Part shown: in pieces, positions 24,724 to 37,099 of the stretch
How the letters are laid out: each line of letters starts with the position of its first letter
Numbering within the stretch: position 1 is the stretch's first letter
Origin: Vitrella brassicaformis
Lineage: Eukaryota; Sar; Vitrellaceae
Direction: 5' to 3'
Assembly (NCBI GenBank): GCA_001179505.1
Contig: CDMY01000383.1
Location: forward strand, 17,540-81,539
DNA: 64,000 nucleotides
Notes under the pieces: model-generated
Database searches by the model: none
Told to the model about the DNA's origin: nothing
Seen by the model: only the letters and a program-made list of their open reading frames with translations
Program-made: the position numbers and the translations under genes

Positions 24724-27700
24724 TCACTGGGAGGCGAGAATGGACCCCCCACACATGCACATGCCCAGGCGCCTCACGGCGTGCAGCACCGTCGCGTTTT
24801 TGGCCCTGGCCGCCGCCCTGAGGAAGGTGTCGCCGTCCTCGTCGGTGGTGGTCAGCGAGTACCCCGCCGACAGCAGGAAGCGGACGGCGGTGGCCACGAG
24901 GGTGGCGCGCTTCTCCAGCTGGCTGCCCTTGACGAGGGTGATCTTGCTCAGCATCTGCTCGATGTCGCGGCCCGTGAACTCCTGGTTGGCCAGGGAGAAC
25001 AGGGCGTCGTAGCCCTGGCGCGCGGGCTCGTCAGCGAGGCGCGACAAGATGCCGCAGGCCATCTCGATGCTGAGCTCGTCGCTGGCGGCCTCGAGGTTGG
25101 CCTTCTTGGTGGCACGCTTGTTGCGCTGCTCGCGGGGGCCGAAGGCCTTCTGGTTGATGGCGGTCCACCTGCCCTCGGGCGCCGACGCACGCACCGCCAG
25201 GAAGTGCAGGACCGCCCACATGTAGATCATCTGACAAAACCAAGAAGAGAAGGAAACACAGCACAGGACACAACACAGCACAAGGCACCACACACAACGG
25301 ATGAATCCTTGCAGCCGCCCAGAGTGTTGTGTGTGTTTCTTTGTATGTTGGTTGACCTGTTTGGCGTGGAGCTGGCACAGCGGCAGCATGCTGTTGGGGT
25401 TGAGTGGGGGCTGCTTGTCCTCACCCATGGCGTCCCTGGCCTTGAAGATGGCACAGATGAGGTTGGTGGGGCTGACGCAGCTCGCCATGCAGAACTCGCA
25501 GTGGTGCCGCGGCCCTGACGACGGCATCACCGTCATGGGAAACAGACACGGCAGCGACGTCTGAAGGAGCCACACACACACCACACACACACACACATAC
25601 ACACACACAAATGGCTATGGGAACAGGTAGGTCCATCTATGTGCGTGGAAATGACTTACGGGCGGAATGGTGAAGTACGTCCGTGCGGTCATGTTGGTGG
25701 GGTTGATGCCGCGGGACAGGGCCACCTTCCTGCAGGGGCCGCACACCTGCACCACCTGGTTGAGGGCCTCGTCGTCCTTGTCGCCCCCGTCCGGGCTGTC
25801 ATCCAGACGACGCGACCACTCGTCCTGGTCAAACGCCACAGCAGAGACACCAACACCACCCTTACTAGACGAAGACTGCTGCTGCTGCTGACGCGGCCCT
25901 GCAGCCATGCACATCAACACATATCACGACATGCAGGGGTCTTATGGCTGGCCGCCTGTCATCCTGCCATTGTCTCCCCTCACCGGCGTCATTGGGCCCA
26001 GCGGTGAGCGGCGGCAGCGACTCCCGCTCAGAGCTGTCGTCCCCATCCGACTCGCCAGTCACGTCGCCAAACCCGTCACTCTCCGACTCGGATGCGTAGT
26101 CCAGCGTCCAGCCCCCGCCGTCCCACGGCCGACTGGCAGCATCGTCCCACGGCCGACTGGACCCTGCCGGCTGCTGCTTGGCGAGTTTGGCCTCCTTGGC
26201 CTCCTTGGCCTGCTTCTGCTTGAGCCGCTTCTCTCGCTTCTTCTCGGCCTTCCTGTTGCCGGCCGGCATCGGTGGGGGGATGGGGCCGCCGCCCTTGCCA
26301 CCACGCACAGCACCAACCTTCTTGGCTGGAGCAGGGGCGGGGGGCCTGATGGAGGGAGGAGGAATGAGGCACACATGGCATGGATGGGTGGCGATCGTGC
26401 GTGTCGACACATCTATGTGTGTGGTTGGTACCGACCTGTCTTGCTCTGGCCCTGGCTGCTGCAGCCGTGCTACTTCTTCCTCTGCCTCCTGCAGTGCTGC
26501 GGCCAATGCGGCGTCGGACTGCGTGTCCTGAATGGACACAACACACACACACACACACACACACATGACTCGACCGCTTCGTGGATGTACGGATTGTCTC
26601 CCTCTCTCCATGTCTGCGTGCCTGTCTGCCTGTCTGTCTCACCTGGTGGATCTGCCCACCCTGATCGCCGTCACTACTCCCGGCCGTCCTATGCCCCTCC
26701 CCCTCCCCGCCTCCCTGCCCCTCGTCCCCACCGCCGCCCGTCTCACTCTGGTCCACCTGCTGTTGCTGTTGGTGCATGAGTTTCTCGTGCTGGTGCTTCT
26801 CCTTGGTCTTCTTCTTGCGCTGCACGGCGCGCGACAGGCCCTGGTTGCGGGGCTTCTCCTCCTCGATGACCTTCTCCTCATACATGACCTCCTTGTTGGA
26901 GTTGAAGCCGTACTTGCCCTTCTTACGCTCGTTGTGCTCCAGCACCCGCATCACCGGCACCAGCACCACATGCCGCTTCTTTTCCTCCTTCTCACACTCA
27001 GCCGAAGTACCCTCAACCTGCTGCCCCTGCCCCTCCCCGTGGGCCTCTACACGCGGCACGTCGCCGTCTCGCAAGGCCGCCTCGGAAGCACTAGCAGCAG
27101 CAGCTGCTGCTGCTGCTGCACCGTCTGACGTGGTGGTGGTGGTGTGGGTAGCCGCCCCGGGCTGTGCGAAGCTGTTCCACTCTGCCTCCAAGTCGGCGAG
27201 GAAACTGTCGCCAGTGCGCTTGGGGCGAGAGGGGGCTAACTGTGGTGGTGGTGGGGGCGGGGGGGCATGCATCACCCGGGGGGGCGGGAAAGGCTCGGAT
27301 GAGGGGCCTGACGAGGAGGAGGGGTGGGACGGGACACGCGAGGCCGCCGAGCGACCGCGATGCACAATGGAGAAGGACGGCTCGGCGGGCTTGGTGTTCG
27401 GCACAGTAGCCGTGACGGTGAAGCGGGCCGCATAGATCATGCCCATTTCGAGAAGGTGGTTGAGCAGCGACTCGCTGAAGGTCGATATGTCGTCATCGGG
27501 GTCCTCGGGTGTGACAGAGACCTCCAGCTGATACTCCTGCTGGGCCACGTGGCAGCACACGCGCGCCTCCAGCTCATTCAGTTTGTTGACTGCCGTGGTG
27601 CGCTCTGGCGGCAAGTTGGCGCGCTTCAGCTCCTCGAAGGCGAAACCATACAGACCCTCTAGCCGCTCTTTGTCCTCAGACTTGACGAACTCCTCACTCA

Positions 27701-29746
27701 GCCCGGTGAGCGGATCTTTCGCCCATGACACACCACCACCACCTACGGCGCCATTGAGACGCCCGGAGGGGCCAGGGCCGTCTTCAGGGTAGCCGTTGAG
27801 CGACGCATACGGCCCAGCAGCAGAGAGAAAGCCATTCATTGGCCGAGCCACAGGTGAGGGAGAGCCCCAGAAACCGTCGTCATCGCCTTCAGGCGTCGTC
27901 TCATTCGGCTGCACCTCCCTGAGGGCATCGTCCATAACAGTAGGCTGCTCCAGCTGTGTGGGCAGGGGGAGGGGTGGAGGGATCGGTGGGCCCCCCATGC
28001 CCGTGGGCATCATGCCGTGGCCGAGTCCGTGTGGTGGAGGGGGGAAGAGAGGTGGTGGGTTTGCGCGAGAGCCACGGCCACGTCCGACGCCCGGAGGGAT
28101 GGGAGGGGGGAAGGGGGGCGGGCCGTTCATAAACTTATACTGCTGCTGCTGCTGCTGGTGGTGGTGGGGTGGTTTCGGTGGCAAGCCGTAGCCATGGTAA
28201 AATGGACAGGCGTCTCCAGAACGGCACTTGCCCTCCTTCCAGAAATGACACGGCTTCTGATAGATAGATAGACAGAGAAACAGGTAGACAGACAGCACAC
28301 AGATAGATGCACATACGCGTGAGTGCCGATCTCCCCGCCCGCCTGTCTGCCTGCCTGCCTGCACCCATCGCGTCGCTTGTGTGTGTGGCGTGCTTACACT
28401 GGCCCGCCAGTCTGTCTTGGTGGTGGCCGTTCTGGGGTCCTTCTTCTTGCTGCCCCGCGGCTGCACCGTCGAGCCCTCCCTGAGCCATGCAGGAGCCATC
28501 GCAGTAGGGATGGCCGAAGAGCTCCCGGCACCAGCCGCCGCCCCCGAGCCGCTCTCTGATGTGGACAGAGCGGGCGAGACGCGCTGCGATATGCTGCCGT
28601 GGGGCATGGGGGGCTGTGTGGACGAGCTGGACGACGGCATGGGGCCGGGGCGGTGGTGGGGACGGGGGAGTCGGGGGATTCGCCGCTTCAGCTCTTCTAG
28701 GAAGCGCATGTCGACGATGCGCGGCAGGTCCTCGCCGGCACGAATGTACAGCGAGTTCTGGTATGTGTCGCGGAGCTCTCGCTCGTTGTGGGCAAAATGG
28801 CCTGAAGGCAGGAGGGACCCACACACATACACACATACATACATAGGTACACATGGGTGTGTTGTGGTGTGGATGCGGGAGTGACGGCGTGTTTGCGCGA
28901 GCGCTTACATTCGTCCATCCTGTTGCAGTTGGGGTGGTATCGGCACATGGTGGTCTTGTAGAGCAGGCCCTTCTGCTCGCTATCGCCACCCCTCTGCCGC
29001 AACGCCTGGATCACATCCTGCGATGTCGTCGAGTTGTAGGTCATCACCAGCCGCTGGCCGCCGCCCCTCTGCTGGCCAGCCCCTCGACCCGCCCCACCAC
29101 TAGCAGATGACGGCGGCGCCACGCCCCCAGCGCCCCGACCTGCTGCCGCCAGCTGTCGCGCTCGCATCTCTGCGAGTGTGATGCCCGGGTTGATGGGAGG
29201 GTCGGACGAGTGCACTGTTACTCGTGCCGGTGCATGCGCGGGACGCTCCTTTCGACGCTTATCGGCCTCCTCTGAACGAATGGATGGATGGAGGGGCGCA
29301 CGGGACACACACACACAGGCACGTCACGTCAGCGTCGCATTGCTGTGTGTTGTGGTGAGCTGTCACCCACCCGCCCCCGCCCACCCACCTTCGCCAGCGC
29401 GGCAGAAGGGACAGACCGCTTCGAGCTTCGTCTGACAATCCTGCCAACACACAACATGCACACGTACAATCAGACATGCACATCCTCATATGCACTCCCT
29501 CTCCTGATCAGCTGATTCTCAGCCTCCCCCTCTCATCTCATGTGTGTCGTCCCTCCCTCCCACCTCGAAACATTTTGAGCAGAGGTTCTTGCCGCAGCAC
29601 TCCGTCTGCAGCATCTGGTGGTCCTCCTCGTCCCACTCGTGAAAACATATGTGGCACACACCGTCCCAGTCCTCAGACAGCGTCTCCTCCCCCTCACCCG
29701 CACCGCCGCCCGACGCACCGGGCGCCAGATCCTCCGCGCTCAACAT
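24724..29746 (-). CDS. large RING plus tandem CCCH zinc-finger protein
   Basis: Ten exons (29746-29564, 29440-29389, 29271-28909, 28801-28398, 28256-26643, 26527-26436, 26345-25984, 25898-25660, 25560-25357, 25230-24724) give 1,339 residues with phases closing. Order: an acidic start, a RING-like finger (CHIC, TECCGKNLCSKC, CPFCR; residues about 31-75), a first CCCH finger of spacing Cx5Cx5Cx3H assembled across an intron, a second CCCH (CHFWKEGKCRSGDACPFYH, from residue 337, Cx7Cx5Cx3H), Pro- and Gln-rich linkers, a Lys/Gln-rich charged coil, and a C-terminal region with a Cys/His cluster (HHCEFCMASC) and an ankyrin-like helix pair (LLSAGYSLTTTDEDGDTFL). RING suggests ubiquitin ligase activity and CCCH suggests RNA binding; both are inferred from the domains. 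Not matched to a named gene. Confidence 0.82.
26536..26566 (+). repeat. CA dinucleotide microsatellite in an intron
   Basis: A pure AC run within an intron of the RING/CCCH gene. It is one of many similar tracts in introns of this window. Confidence 0.8.
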
Positions 29747-30182
29747 CACCACTACTTCTCGCCTACTTCAGCCAAGAAAGACCGCCAGAAGCCTCAGCGG
29801 CGAGAGTGGACCTCGTTTGTCGTCTTAAAACTGCCGAACTAAAAATTTCCCCTTCGCACCGACACAGGACGTCAGCAGCAGCTCATCCGGCGAGTCGACG
29901 CCTCTCACAGCGTCCCATCGTCAGCCGACGGCCGCTTCCGAGAGACGTTCGCTCACATACACCCGGTGAAGGAGCGAAATCGATAGACAGCAGCTATCCG
30001 CCAGCCCCTCAATTGCTCTCCAGAAGCTACGTCGCCCAATTTCGCTTGTCACGTTGCAAGCTCAAAAAACCACTTTGACGGGTGGAGGTTCCTTCCGGTC
30101 AGACAGCTTGGTGGATCTGTCAGGGCCCCCCTGAAGGCACGTGATCCAGCAGGTTGTTGGATCTATCCAGTTTTTTGTAGCG
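29747..30182. promoter_or_regulatory. head-to-head promoter region, RING/CCCH / small membrane protein
   Basis: 436 bp between divergent ATGs, the longest such gap here. No clear copy of the shared motif; GCAAGCTCAAAA at 30056-30067 is a distant form at best. Confidence 0.3.
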
Positions 30183-30966
30183 ATGGTCAAGCTCGTGGTA
30201 AGCCAGCCCCGACGCCGCAGACGCCGTTCGAGCGCAGCAGCCACACGTCCACTATGGCTTCTGGTCGCTGAGCTGTGCTGTGCTGTGGTGTGCTGTTGTG
30301 TGCAGGTGCCTTCCGACATCACCGTAGCCGAGGAGAAGACGTCCCTTGGTGTGCGCAAGCTGACGAGGATGGAGCATCTGGGTCTGCTGCTGTACCCGCC
30401 GACGCTGCACTTCAACTACACCAAGCCCGACAAGAGCGACATGTACAAGGTCCTCACCAAGCGGTTCTCACAAGACAAAGTCAGACCCTACATCGCAGAG
30501 ATATGCGCCACCAGACAGGAATCCATCTCAAAACAGGTCAGTCAGGCGACAGAGGGAGGGAGGGAGGGAGGGAAGGAAGGAATCACACGCTGGCTGCAGT
30601 GGTCTGGCCGACTCGCTTTGCATTCGTGTGTCAGGTCCAGTGCATGGTGTATCTGTGGCTGGGCACGGCTGTGACGACGGTTGGCACGTGGTACTCGCTG
30701 CGACACTACGACTGGAAGGCCAAGCTCATCACGCTGCCCTTCATGGCATACGGCGGCTCCTGGCTCGGCAGATGGACCGGAGACCTCATAACCTGCAGGT
30801 ACGTACGTCACGCCATGCCACCAATACCCAATGAGTACACAGGGAGGGGAGGGGTCCCTGCATGTCGCAATGCTCGTGTGTGGGGGTTGTCAGATGGTGG
30901 GAGTATGGTCGTGACCGCTGGCTGGCGTCCCTCCCGGGTAAGACCGTCTACTCACCTGCACAGTGA
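30183..30966 (+). CDS. small membrane protein, unrecognised
   Basis: Four exons, 30183-30197, 30306-30536, 30635-30798 and 30894-30966, give 160 residues ending in TGA, all in phase. The first exon encodes only MVKLV. A soluble, charged first half (HFNYTKPDKSDMYKVLTKRF) is followed by one or two hydrophobic stretches (MVYLWLGTAVTTVGTWYSL and KLITLPFMAYGGSWLG) and a short Trp/Arg-rich tail (RWWEYGRDRWLASLPG). The size and layout recall small accessory subunits of mitochondrial inner-membrane complexes, but this is only a resemblance and no family was recognised. The strong phase agreement and codon pattern support a real gene. Confidence 0.75.
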
Positions 30967-31631
30967 GGCTGGGAGGCATGCCGGCAGCCAAGGCAACCGA
31001 AGGCGGCTGGAGGGAGGGAGAAGTGGGTCATACGTGGTTTGTACGTAGCACCACATGGCTCGTGTGTGATCGATCGCTGAAGGATGGCGAATGGCGAGCA
31101 CTGTACTCAATGCAGGAGAGCAGAATGGCTTGTTTGCCGAGGTGATGGTGCCGTCTGATCTACGTTTGATGGGCCCTTGCGTTAGCTCTCTCATCGCAAT
31201 AGAGCGGGTGGGCGTGAGCTATTTGTTGGGATCATCAAGCGCTGATCAGACGGCCCGCACAGAGGAGGGCAAGCAGGCAGGAGAATATATGGCTGAACCA
31301 AGCTTCATGTGATGATGGAAATGTCCGCCGTGTGTGTGCCGGTGTCTCCATCGTCTTGCCGCACATCCTCCGCAGCCTTCAGCAGTGGGGCTGCGGTGGT
31401 ACGTGGCCAAGGTGTTGGCGGCATCGGCACACACAGGCGGCTGTTCGTATGAGAGACCCTTCTGTATGCCCGCCATGACGCAAGTGATAAACGCATAAAC
31501 GCACGTCACATCAATGCGATTCGTCCGATCGTCATATCACCAAACACCCAGCGACACATACGAGTTGCCTACAGCCTGGGTCTACACATCAGTCTTGTCT
31601 CCGCTACTGGATGGCTACTCACTCTGCGCAC
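30967..31631. other. tail-to-tail spacer
   Basis: 665 bp. A minus-strand stretch at about 31315-31475 can be spliced to give about 34 residues but has too little support to call. Otherwise nothing is seen. Confidence 0.4.
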
Positions 31632-34600
31632 CTACTGCGACACCAACCGGGGTTTAGATACCACAGCACCGCCCCGCAGCAGCATCCAACCCGAACACGC
31701 GACGCTCAACACTGCCATGACGACCAGCACACCCGAAGAGCACTCCACCAGCCAAGAGAAGGCCTGCATGAACCAGTAGACCGACTCGGGGGCAAATCCC
31801 TCGCCCAGCAACCACCACACCTTGCCCTCAGACAGCACTCTTGCCGGCAGGGAAGCGGGCAGAGATGCCAGGGAAGCATCCAGCTGGTGCAAAGCCGTCA
31901 CGAGCGGACCGGCGTATCTCTCTATCCACAGGAGTCGCGTCACAGAGCCAGCAGCCATGAGGGTCACGGTTCGAGAGAGCCCCCTCATCGGGCCGATGAC
32001 CGTCGCATAGGTGGGCAAGAGGAACCACTCGATCGCCCGCAGCATCTGTTCCACCATCACGCGATGCCCCACCTGGCCGAGCAGGAATCCGCTGCTCACA
32101 GCCGTCACCAGAAACCCTCTCCACTGGTCGAATAAGAGGCAGGGGATGACCAGAAGCAGCATGAACTCGGTCAGCACTCGCCGGACGCCCGAGTGTGGCT
32201 TTCGAAGTGGTTTGAGGTGGGCCGGGTGGGGCGCGGGTGAGAGGCTGCGTGGCGTGGTGGGGTGGGGGGGCGGGGGCGAATCGGAGTCGCAAGAGAGACT
32301 GGGGGACTGGTACAACAGCAGGTCGCAGCAGTCCTGGGAGTATCCGTCCACGAGGTTGTTCAGGAAGTACCTGACGACGTAAGGAGCACACAGACGATAT
32401 CCTCAGGCAGGCTCTGTCCGTCTTGCCCGTCCCACCTGTGTATGGCGTTTTTGCCGTCCTGCAGCAGCCCAGCCGTCGTGCGCTTCCCCAGCCGCGTAAA
32501 GTCGGTCTTGAGGGCGGGCGTGCCGGCATACAGGGCACTGAGGGCATCCGCATTGTCGGCCCACGCATCGCGGAACAGCTGCTCGAAATCCTCATTCGCC
32601 AGCGGCGCAAACGGGTCGTCAGACGCCTGCACACATGGCATTACGCCAGACATTGAGCCATGTCTGAGTGGCTGAGTGGCTGTCTCTCTGTGGCTGACTT
32701 ACATGGGTGCCGTCGTCAGTGTATCCGATGCAGAGTCGCTTGAGCTGCTGCCGCAGCGAGCGGCGTGCCAGGAGTGACTGCACCACGTTGGTGCGGTCGA
32801 GACAGTCGACACAGTTGGTGCGACACACGCCCGACTGCTTGAGCAACACCTGACCAGCCAGCGCCATGTCCTGCACACACACAGAGAGCATGTGGCCACG
32901 CCACGCATGCGTCAATGGCAGCGGTGTGTGTGTGTGTGTGTGTGCGTGCGTACCTTCGTGTGTGGGGGTCTGTCTGTGAGCAGGGTGTCGCTCCTGCCGC
33001 CCTCAATCGGCCCATTCTGCTGCGGCTCTTGGTGCTCGGGAGCTGGTGGCGGTGGTGGGTTGGTCGACGGGACGTCGTGCAGTTCTATGAGCGTGTATGC
33101 CTGGTGGTCGAGGTCGTCCTGGATCTGTCCCATGAGCTTGGACAGGTTGTGCCACTGCATCTTGCGACACTCCTTGTGGAAATCAAACCTGCACGAAGGA
33201 ATGGATTGATGGACATCTTCAGCATTTCCACCGTGGTGTGTGTGTGTGTATCGACCAGATGTAGTGGAGGTTTGGGCTCTCCGTCTCCTCCACCACACGA
33301 GTGAACGCGTCCCCAAGACGCTGAGCCAATACACAGAAGAGAAACAACGCTGTTCTGTTTGGTCTCTGTGTGCCGAGCTTTGCTAATGCGTTGTGTACCT
33401 TTTGCCAGCTCTTCATGTCGACTAGATTTATCAGCAGATTCCGTCCATACAACCTGATGACACACACACATTTGCGCGGGCACTCTGCCTCCCTGCCAGC
33501 CCTCTCGTCGCCCAGTCCACTCACTTGACACATTCCTCCAGGTGCCGGGTGCCTGCGGCGAAATTCGCGCTGAAGTCACCGCATATCTTGGCCTTCGGGG
33601 CCCACCTGACACACACACACACACAAACATCAGCTAGCACACCAAGGACGGAACAGATAGATCGGATCATTATGGTGGCGGAGCGAGCAGCTGACTTGAG
33701 GTTTGGCGGTTGTTTCCACACGAGCGGGATAGAGCCTCTCGTCTGCACATGGCTGCAGATGCGGTAGCGGCCCCCCTGGTGGCATATCAACAGCTGCTCC
33801 GTCTCAACGAAGTTGGACGCATAACCTGCCAACACACACAACGCAGACAAGGCATCTCATCTTTCTATTCGGTAGTTCGATGCCATGTCTTTATGACCGT
33901 TTTGGTTGACGCCTCGGCGGTGGAATCGCACGCCAGCCCTGCGGCAGTCGCGCCTCGAGATGAGCACCAGCTTCATGTTACGGCCCATGCCAGGCACCTC
34001 ATGCATCAACACACACCTGCACCTCGCACCAGACGCCACGCAATGCAATGCACACAGCGATTTGGCATCCGACCCATCCCATCCCATCCCCCAGTGACTC
34101 ACCCGTTGATGACCATGGTGGTCCAGTTGGGTGCATGTGCGGTGATGGGGCCCTCGAGCATGCGCCGATTCCACACGAACCGTGGGTCACACTTGAGCAC
34201 ACGGGGAGTCTCGTAGTGGAAGTCGCTCCACCCATCGCCAGCACCACGCAACTGCCGGGCCGTCCGCGTCAGGTCCCACCTGCATTCATTCACACATCGA
34301 ATGCAATGCATGCATACACATGAACAAGGGCGCTCAGACATGCGTGTCTGTCCTGTGGCCTACCCCTGTGAGAAATAGAATCCGCCCTTGTGCAGGAGTT
34401 CGGCGACCATGTCCTTTGCCAGTTTGCTCTCGGCATCCTCCTCCCCATCGCCTCCATCATCGATGCGAAGGAACTCACACCGCCGTATCTCGAAGACAGG
34501 CCGCTTCACGATGTCACCAGTGTAGAGACACTCGGTGACAACCACCAGATAACGCACTGCACCGAAGGTGAGGGTGCCGAGGCATGCCCAGGCTGACAAG

Positions 34601-34770
34601 GCCGACAAGGGCGGGGAGGGCTGCGGCGGCGGCAGCAGCTCCATGCGGACAGTGCCGTCGTGTGTGAGCAGATGCAGAGAAGCCTGGTCAGGTGCACGGC
34701 GGACCACCACTCTGTCATCGTGGATCTCAACGGAGAAGAAAGGATGGAAGATCAGCCTTGCGTCAGTCAT
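31632..34770 (-). CDS. SAC-domain phosphoinositide phosphatase with C-terminal membrane segments
   Basis: About a dozen exons encode roughly 800 residues. The N-terminal SAC region shows [17 protein letters not shown] and, after the first intron (exon 1 ends at 34364), [12 protein letters not shown]. Further signatures are [16 protein letters not shown] and TRGSIPLVW. The catalytic P-loop is intact: [16 protein letters not shown], the CX5R motif (Cys of DCLDRT) of Sac phosphatases, near 32780-32850. The last exon (from about 32350 to the TAG at 31632) has a Pro/Ser-rich linker, then several hydrophobic segments ([15 protein letters not shown] and [19 protein letters not shown]), so the enzyme is probably membrane-anchored like Sac1 and removes phosphate from PtdIns phosphates on ER/Golgi membranes. 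The start is ATG 34770; an in-frame ATG at 34812 is possible. Internal exon edges were not all fixed. Confidence 0.88.
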
Positions 34771-34865
34771 TGCACATGCGCATCCGAGGCTCGCTCCTCC
34801 TTTCCTCTTCACACCCGCGAGCTTAGCGTGCTGACGGTGCGAGATGTCTTTGCCCGGCCTTCACG
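34771..34865. promoter_or_regulatory. 95-bp head-to-head promoter region, SAC phosphatase / TAF10
   Basis: Contains an exact GCGAGCTTAGC at 34817-34827, 38 bp before the TAF10 ATG, and a further GTGCGAG at 34837-34843. If the SAC gene starts at 34812 the gap is only 53 bp. Confidence 0.5.
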
Positions 34866-35324
34866 ATGAATACGGAGTCGTCTGGTGACCAGCAGCGCTT
34901 TGTTGTCGAGAGCGAGTTCCGCAATCGCATCGTCAGCCTCGCGAAGAAGCTGAACGCCCGGCAGCCGCTCATCCCTGATTCGCTGGCGCAACACCACCTG
35001 CACCGCGCTGGATGCCGCGCAGATAGCGACATGGTGGCCCTGCGACTGCTGGCGGCGGCGGCGGAGAGGCAGCTGCTCCAGATCTGTCGAGACATGAAGG
35101 ATGTGGCCGACCTCAGGCAGGAGACTCAACGGCTTCCCGAGCGCTCTGCAGCCATTGCGACGGCGGATGACCTGACCTTTGTGCTGCGGGAGGACTACGG
35201 CGAGAGTGTGAATCGCGAGGGCAGGGGCGAGTCTCGGCGTGCTGCCGGTGGTGCTGGTGCTGGTGTGGCGCACTCGTCGCAGGAGAGGTCGCTGCAGAGG
35301 AGGGAGGGACAGCTGCAGAGATAG
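34866..35324 (+). CDS. TAF10: TFIID/SAGA subunit TAF10, intronless
   Basis: A single 152-codon frame. Residues 25-115 match the TAF10 histone fold: LNARQPLIPDSLAQHHLHRA corresponds to the conserved P-x-IPD...YL.RAG start, then GCRADSDMVALRLLAAAAER (helix 2, normally SD.R.IRLISLAAQKF), and the final TADDLTFVLREDYGESVN corresponds to the EDL...L.EYGI end. TAF10 pairs with TAF3/TAF8 or SPT7-type partners in TFIID and SAGA and supports polymerase II transcription in the nucleus. A Gly/Arg/Ser-rich tail follows. It is one of very few genes here without an intron. Confidence 0.88.
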   Translation: MNTESSGDQQRFVVESEFRNRIVSLAKKLNARQPLIPDSLAQHHLHRAGCRADSDMVALRLLAAAAERQLLQICRDMKDVADLRQETQRLPERSAAIATADDLTFVLREDYGESVNREGRGESRRAAGGAGAGVAHSSQERSLQRREGQLQR

Positions 35325-37099
35325 GTGGATGGGTGGGATCCTCTGCCTGGTGTGTGTCGTTTTGCTGGTGTACATAGTCCTTTTCTGCTGATACGATTTC
35401 ATGCATCGTCTGGAAGGGAAGAGAAGTCAACTGCTGACACTGACTGGAGGATTTGAGTTTCATGTCCGTGTGAGGTACCTCGGATGGGAGGCCACGGGGC
35501 TGTTCGTGAAGTCGTTTGGCACGTCTGATGCTCTCTCTGACAGCAGAAGGGGTCATCACCCGTGTGAGGCGGATTCAAAAGCAGCCCAGTGGCGTCCTCG
35601 TATAGCGCGATGTATGGCTGGAGTGCAATAGGAGAGTCGATGAACAGTGATTGCTGTTGGCTGCGGGGGGGCTGGTTTTGCACTCCTCAGTGTCGGTCAT
35701 CTCTCTGCATCTGAGGGAGATGGCCATAGCTGACTGGTGCAGGGCCTGACCACCCACCCACAGTCAGACAGGCGTCAAGAGGTCTATGTAACTACATGGA
35801 CGCGATTGTTGACACTGGCTATTGACGTGATGAGTCAGTCAACAATGCTGGATGGATTGGATTACTCACATGTATGTGCTGAATGCATTCATGTCTTTCC
35901 ATACATCAGTTCACTACAGTCCATATATAGGTACACGCACATGACATCAACAAGGCAGGCAGCTCTCCGTCCTCCGAGCAGCGGCGGCACCCACCCTCCC
36001 TCCCTCCGTCCCTCCGCTGCGTGCGAAGTGCTGTGTGTTCTGTCTCACTCACCTTCTTTTGGCACAGTGCATCTCGGTGTTTGGTTCCTCTGTGACGGCT
36101 CCCCTGTTGTTGCTCTCATGCTGCATTTGGTCGGGGGCTGGGTCACGCCGCCACGCCACTCGTTCCTGCACACAGAGAAACACACTTAGCGTCCGTGCTT
36201 TGCAGTTGGTGCTTTGTCTGTGCTGGCTGACGACTCACTGACCGAGGGATGCACCGCAAGGCAGCCCGTTGACGAGTCGTCCCCGTCGTCGGGTGGCTGG
36301 GCGGCCGAGGCCCAGCCACGTCCATCCCGCCTCTGAGCTACCCTTGTAGACGGGCTGGTTGCAACACCGCTCAACTCAGGACGTGGGCCTGTCCCCACCG
36401 GTGTGCTCCGTAGCGCACGCGGCGTTGCAGGCAGCGGTTGCAACCGCAAACAACCGCTGGGCTATGCTGGCCGTGACGCTGGCCAATCGTTCCCTGGGCG
36501 CGCTTGAAGGTCTCTCGTCTGTCTGTCTTTCAAATCCGTTCGTCCGTCTGTCTGCCTGTCTGTCTGCAGTGTGTGTGTGTGTGTGCGTGCAGACAAACCA
36601 TTCAGCGCATTCCATCCATTCAACACGTTGACTCAATCGTCAACACATCAGTGTCTTCTAATGTCTGTCTGTCGGTGAGTGTGGCGGCACACTGGGTCAG
36701 GCAGAAGGCTGGCTTTCCGCCCTCTGAGCACAGGACGGCGGGACATCCAGCTTTCCGGGCTGGTAGGGAGGCGCGATTGGCCTCGCTAAGGCTGACAGAC
36801 AGACAGACAGACACAAACATGCAGACCGTAGCCACTTGGCGCTGCTGCCATCAACCACACTGACCTCTCACTCACACGGACCTTGCAACCAACCATCCAC
36901 CCACCCACCCACCCACCCATCCACTCACTCACACACATATGCACTCTCTCTCACACACACACACCGACAGACCAAAAAGAGATAGAGAGAAGGACAGAGA
37001 CGGGCAAAGCTATATCAACAGACGCGTCGAGACAAGCAAATCCAGGTGAGTCTTCACACCACCACACTCGCATTCATCCCACACCTCTCCCCTCTCACG
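35325..37099. other. long tail-to-tail spacer with repeats
   Basis: About 1.78 kb. It includes TTGTTGAC and GTCAACAA inverted arms around 35807-35854, TGTC/CTGT and CA/TG tracts, CCCA repeats near 36897-36925, and one copy of an 87-bp dispersed repeat (36591-36677). No supported gene. Confidence 0.5.
36591..36677 (+). repeat. 87-bp dispersed repeat, copy 1
   Basis: Aligns without gaps to 40290-40376 with about 8 mismatches (91% identity). Both are preceded by a TG tract and share a core with the short inverted repeat GTTGAC-6 bp-GTCAAC. Confidence 0.75.

Noticed and set aside
31315-31475. Minus-strand two-exon model of about 34 residues
   Set aside because: Splice phase works, but the product is too short, with no upstream exon and no known family; chance is likely.
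36376-36636. Minus-strand frame with a CTHTHTH stretch, similar to a frame at 39772-40335
   Set aside because: It is the translation of the TG tract plus the 87-bp repeat; there is no real ATG and no splice context. The similarity is explained by the DNA repeat.
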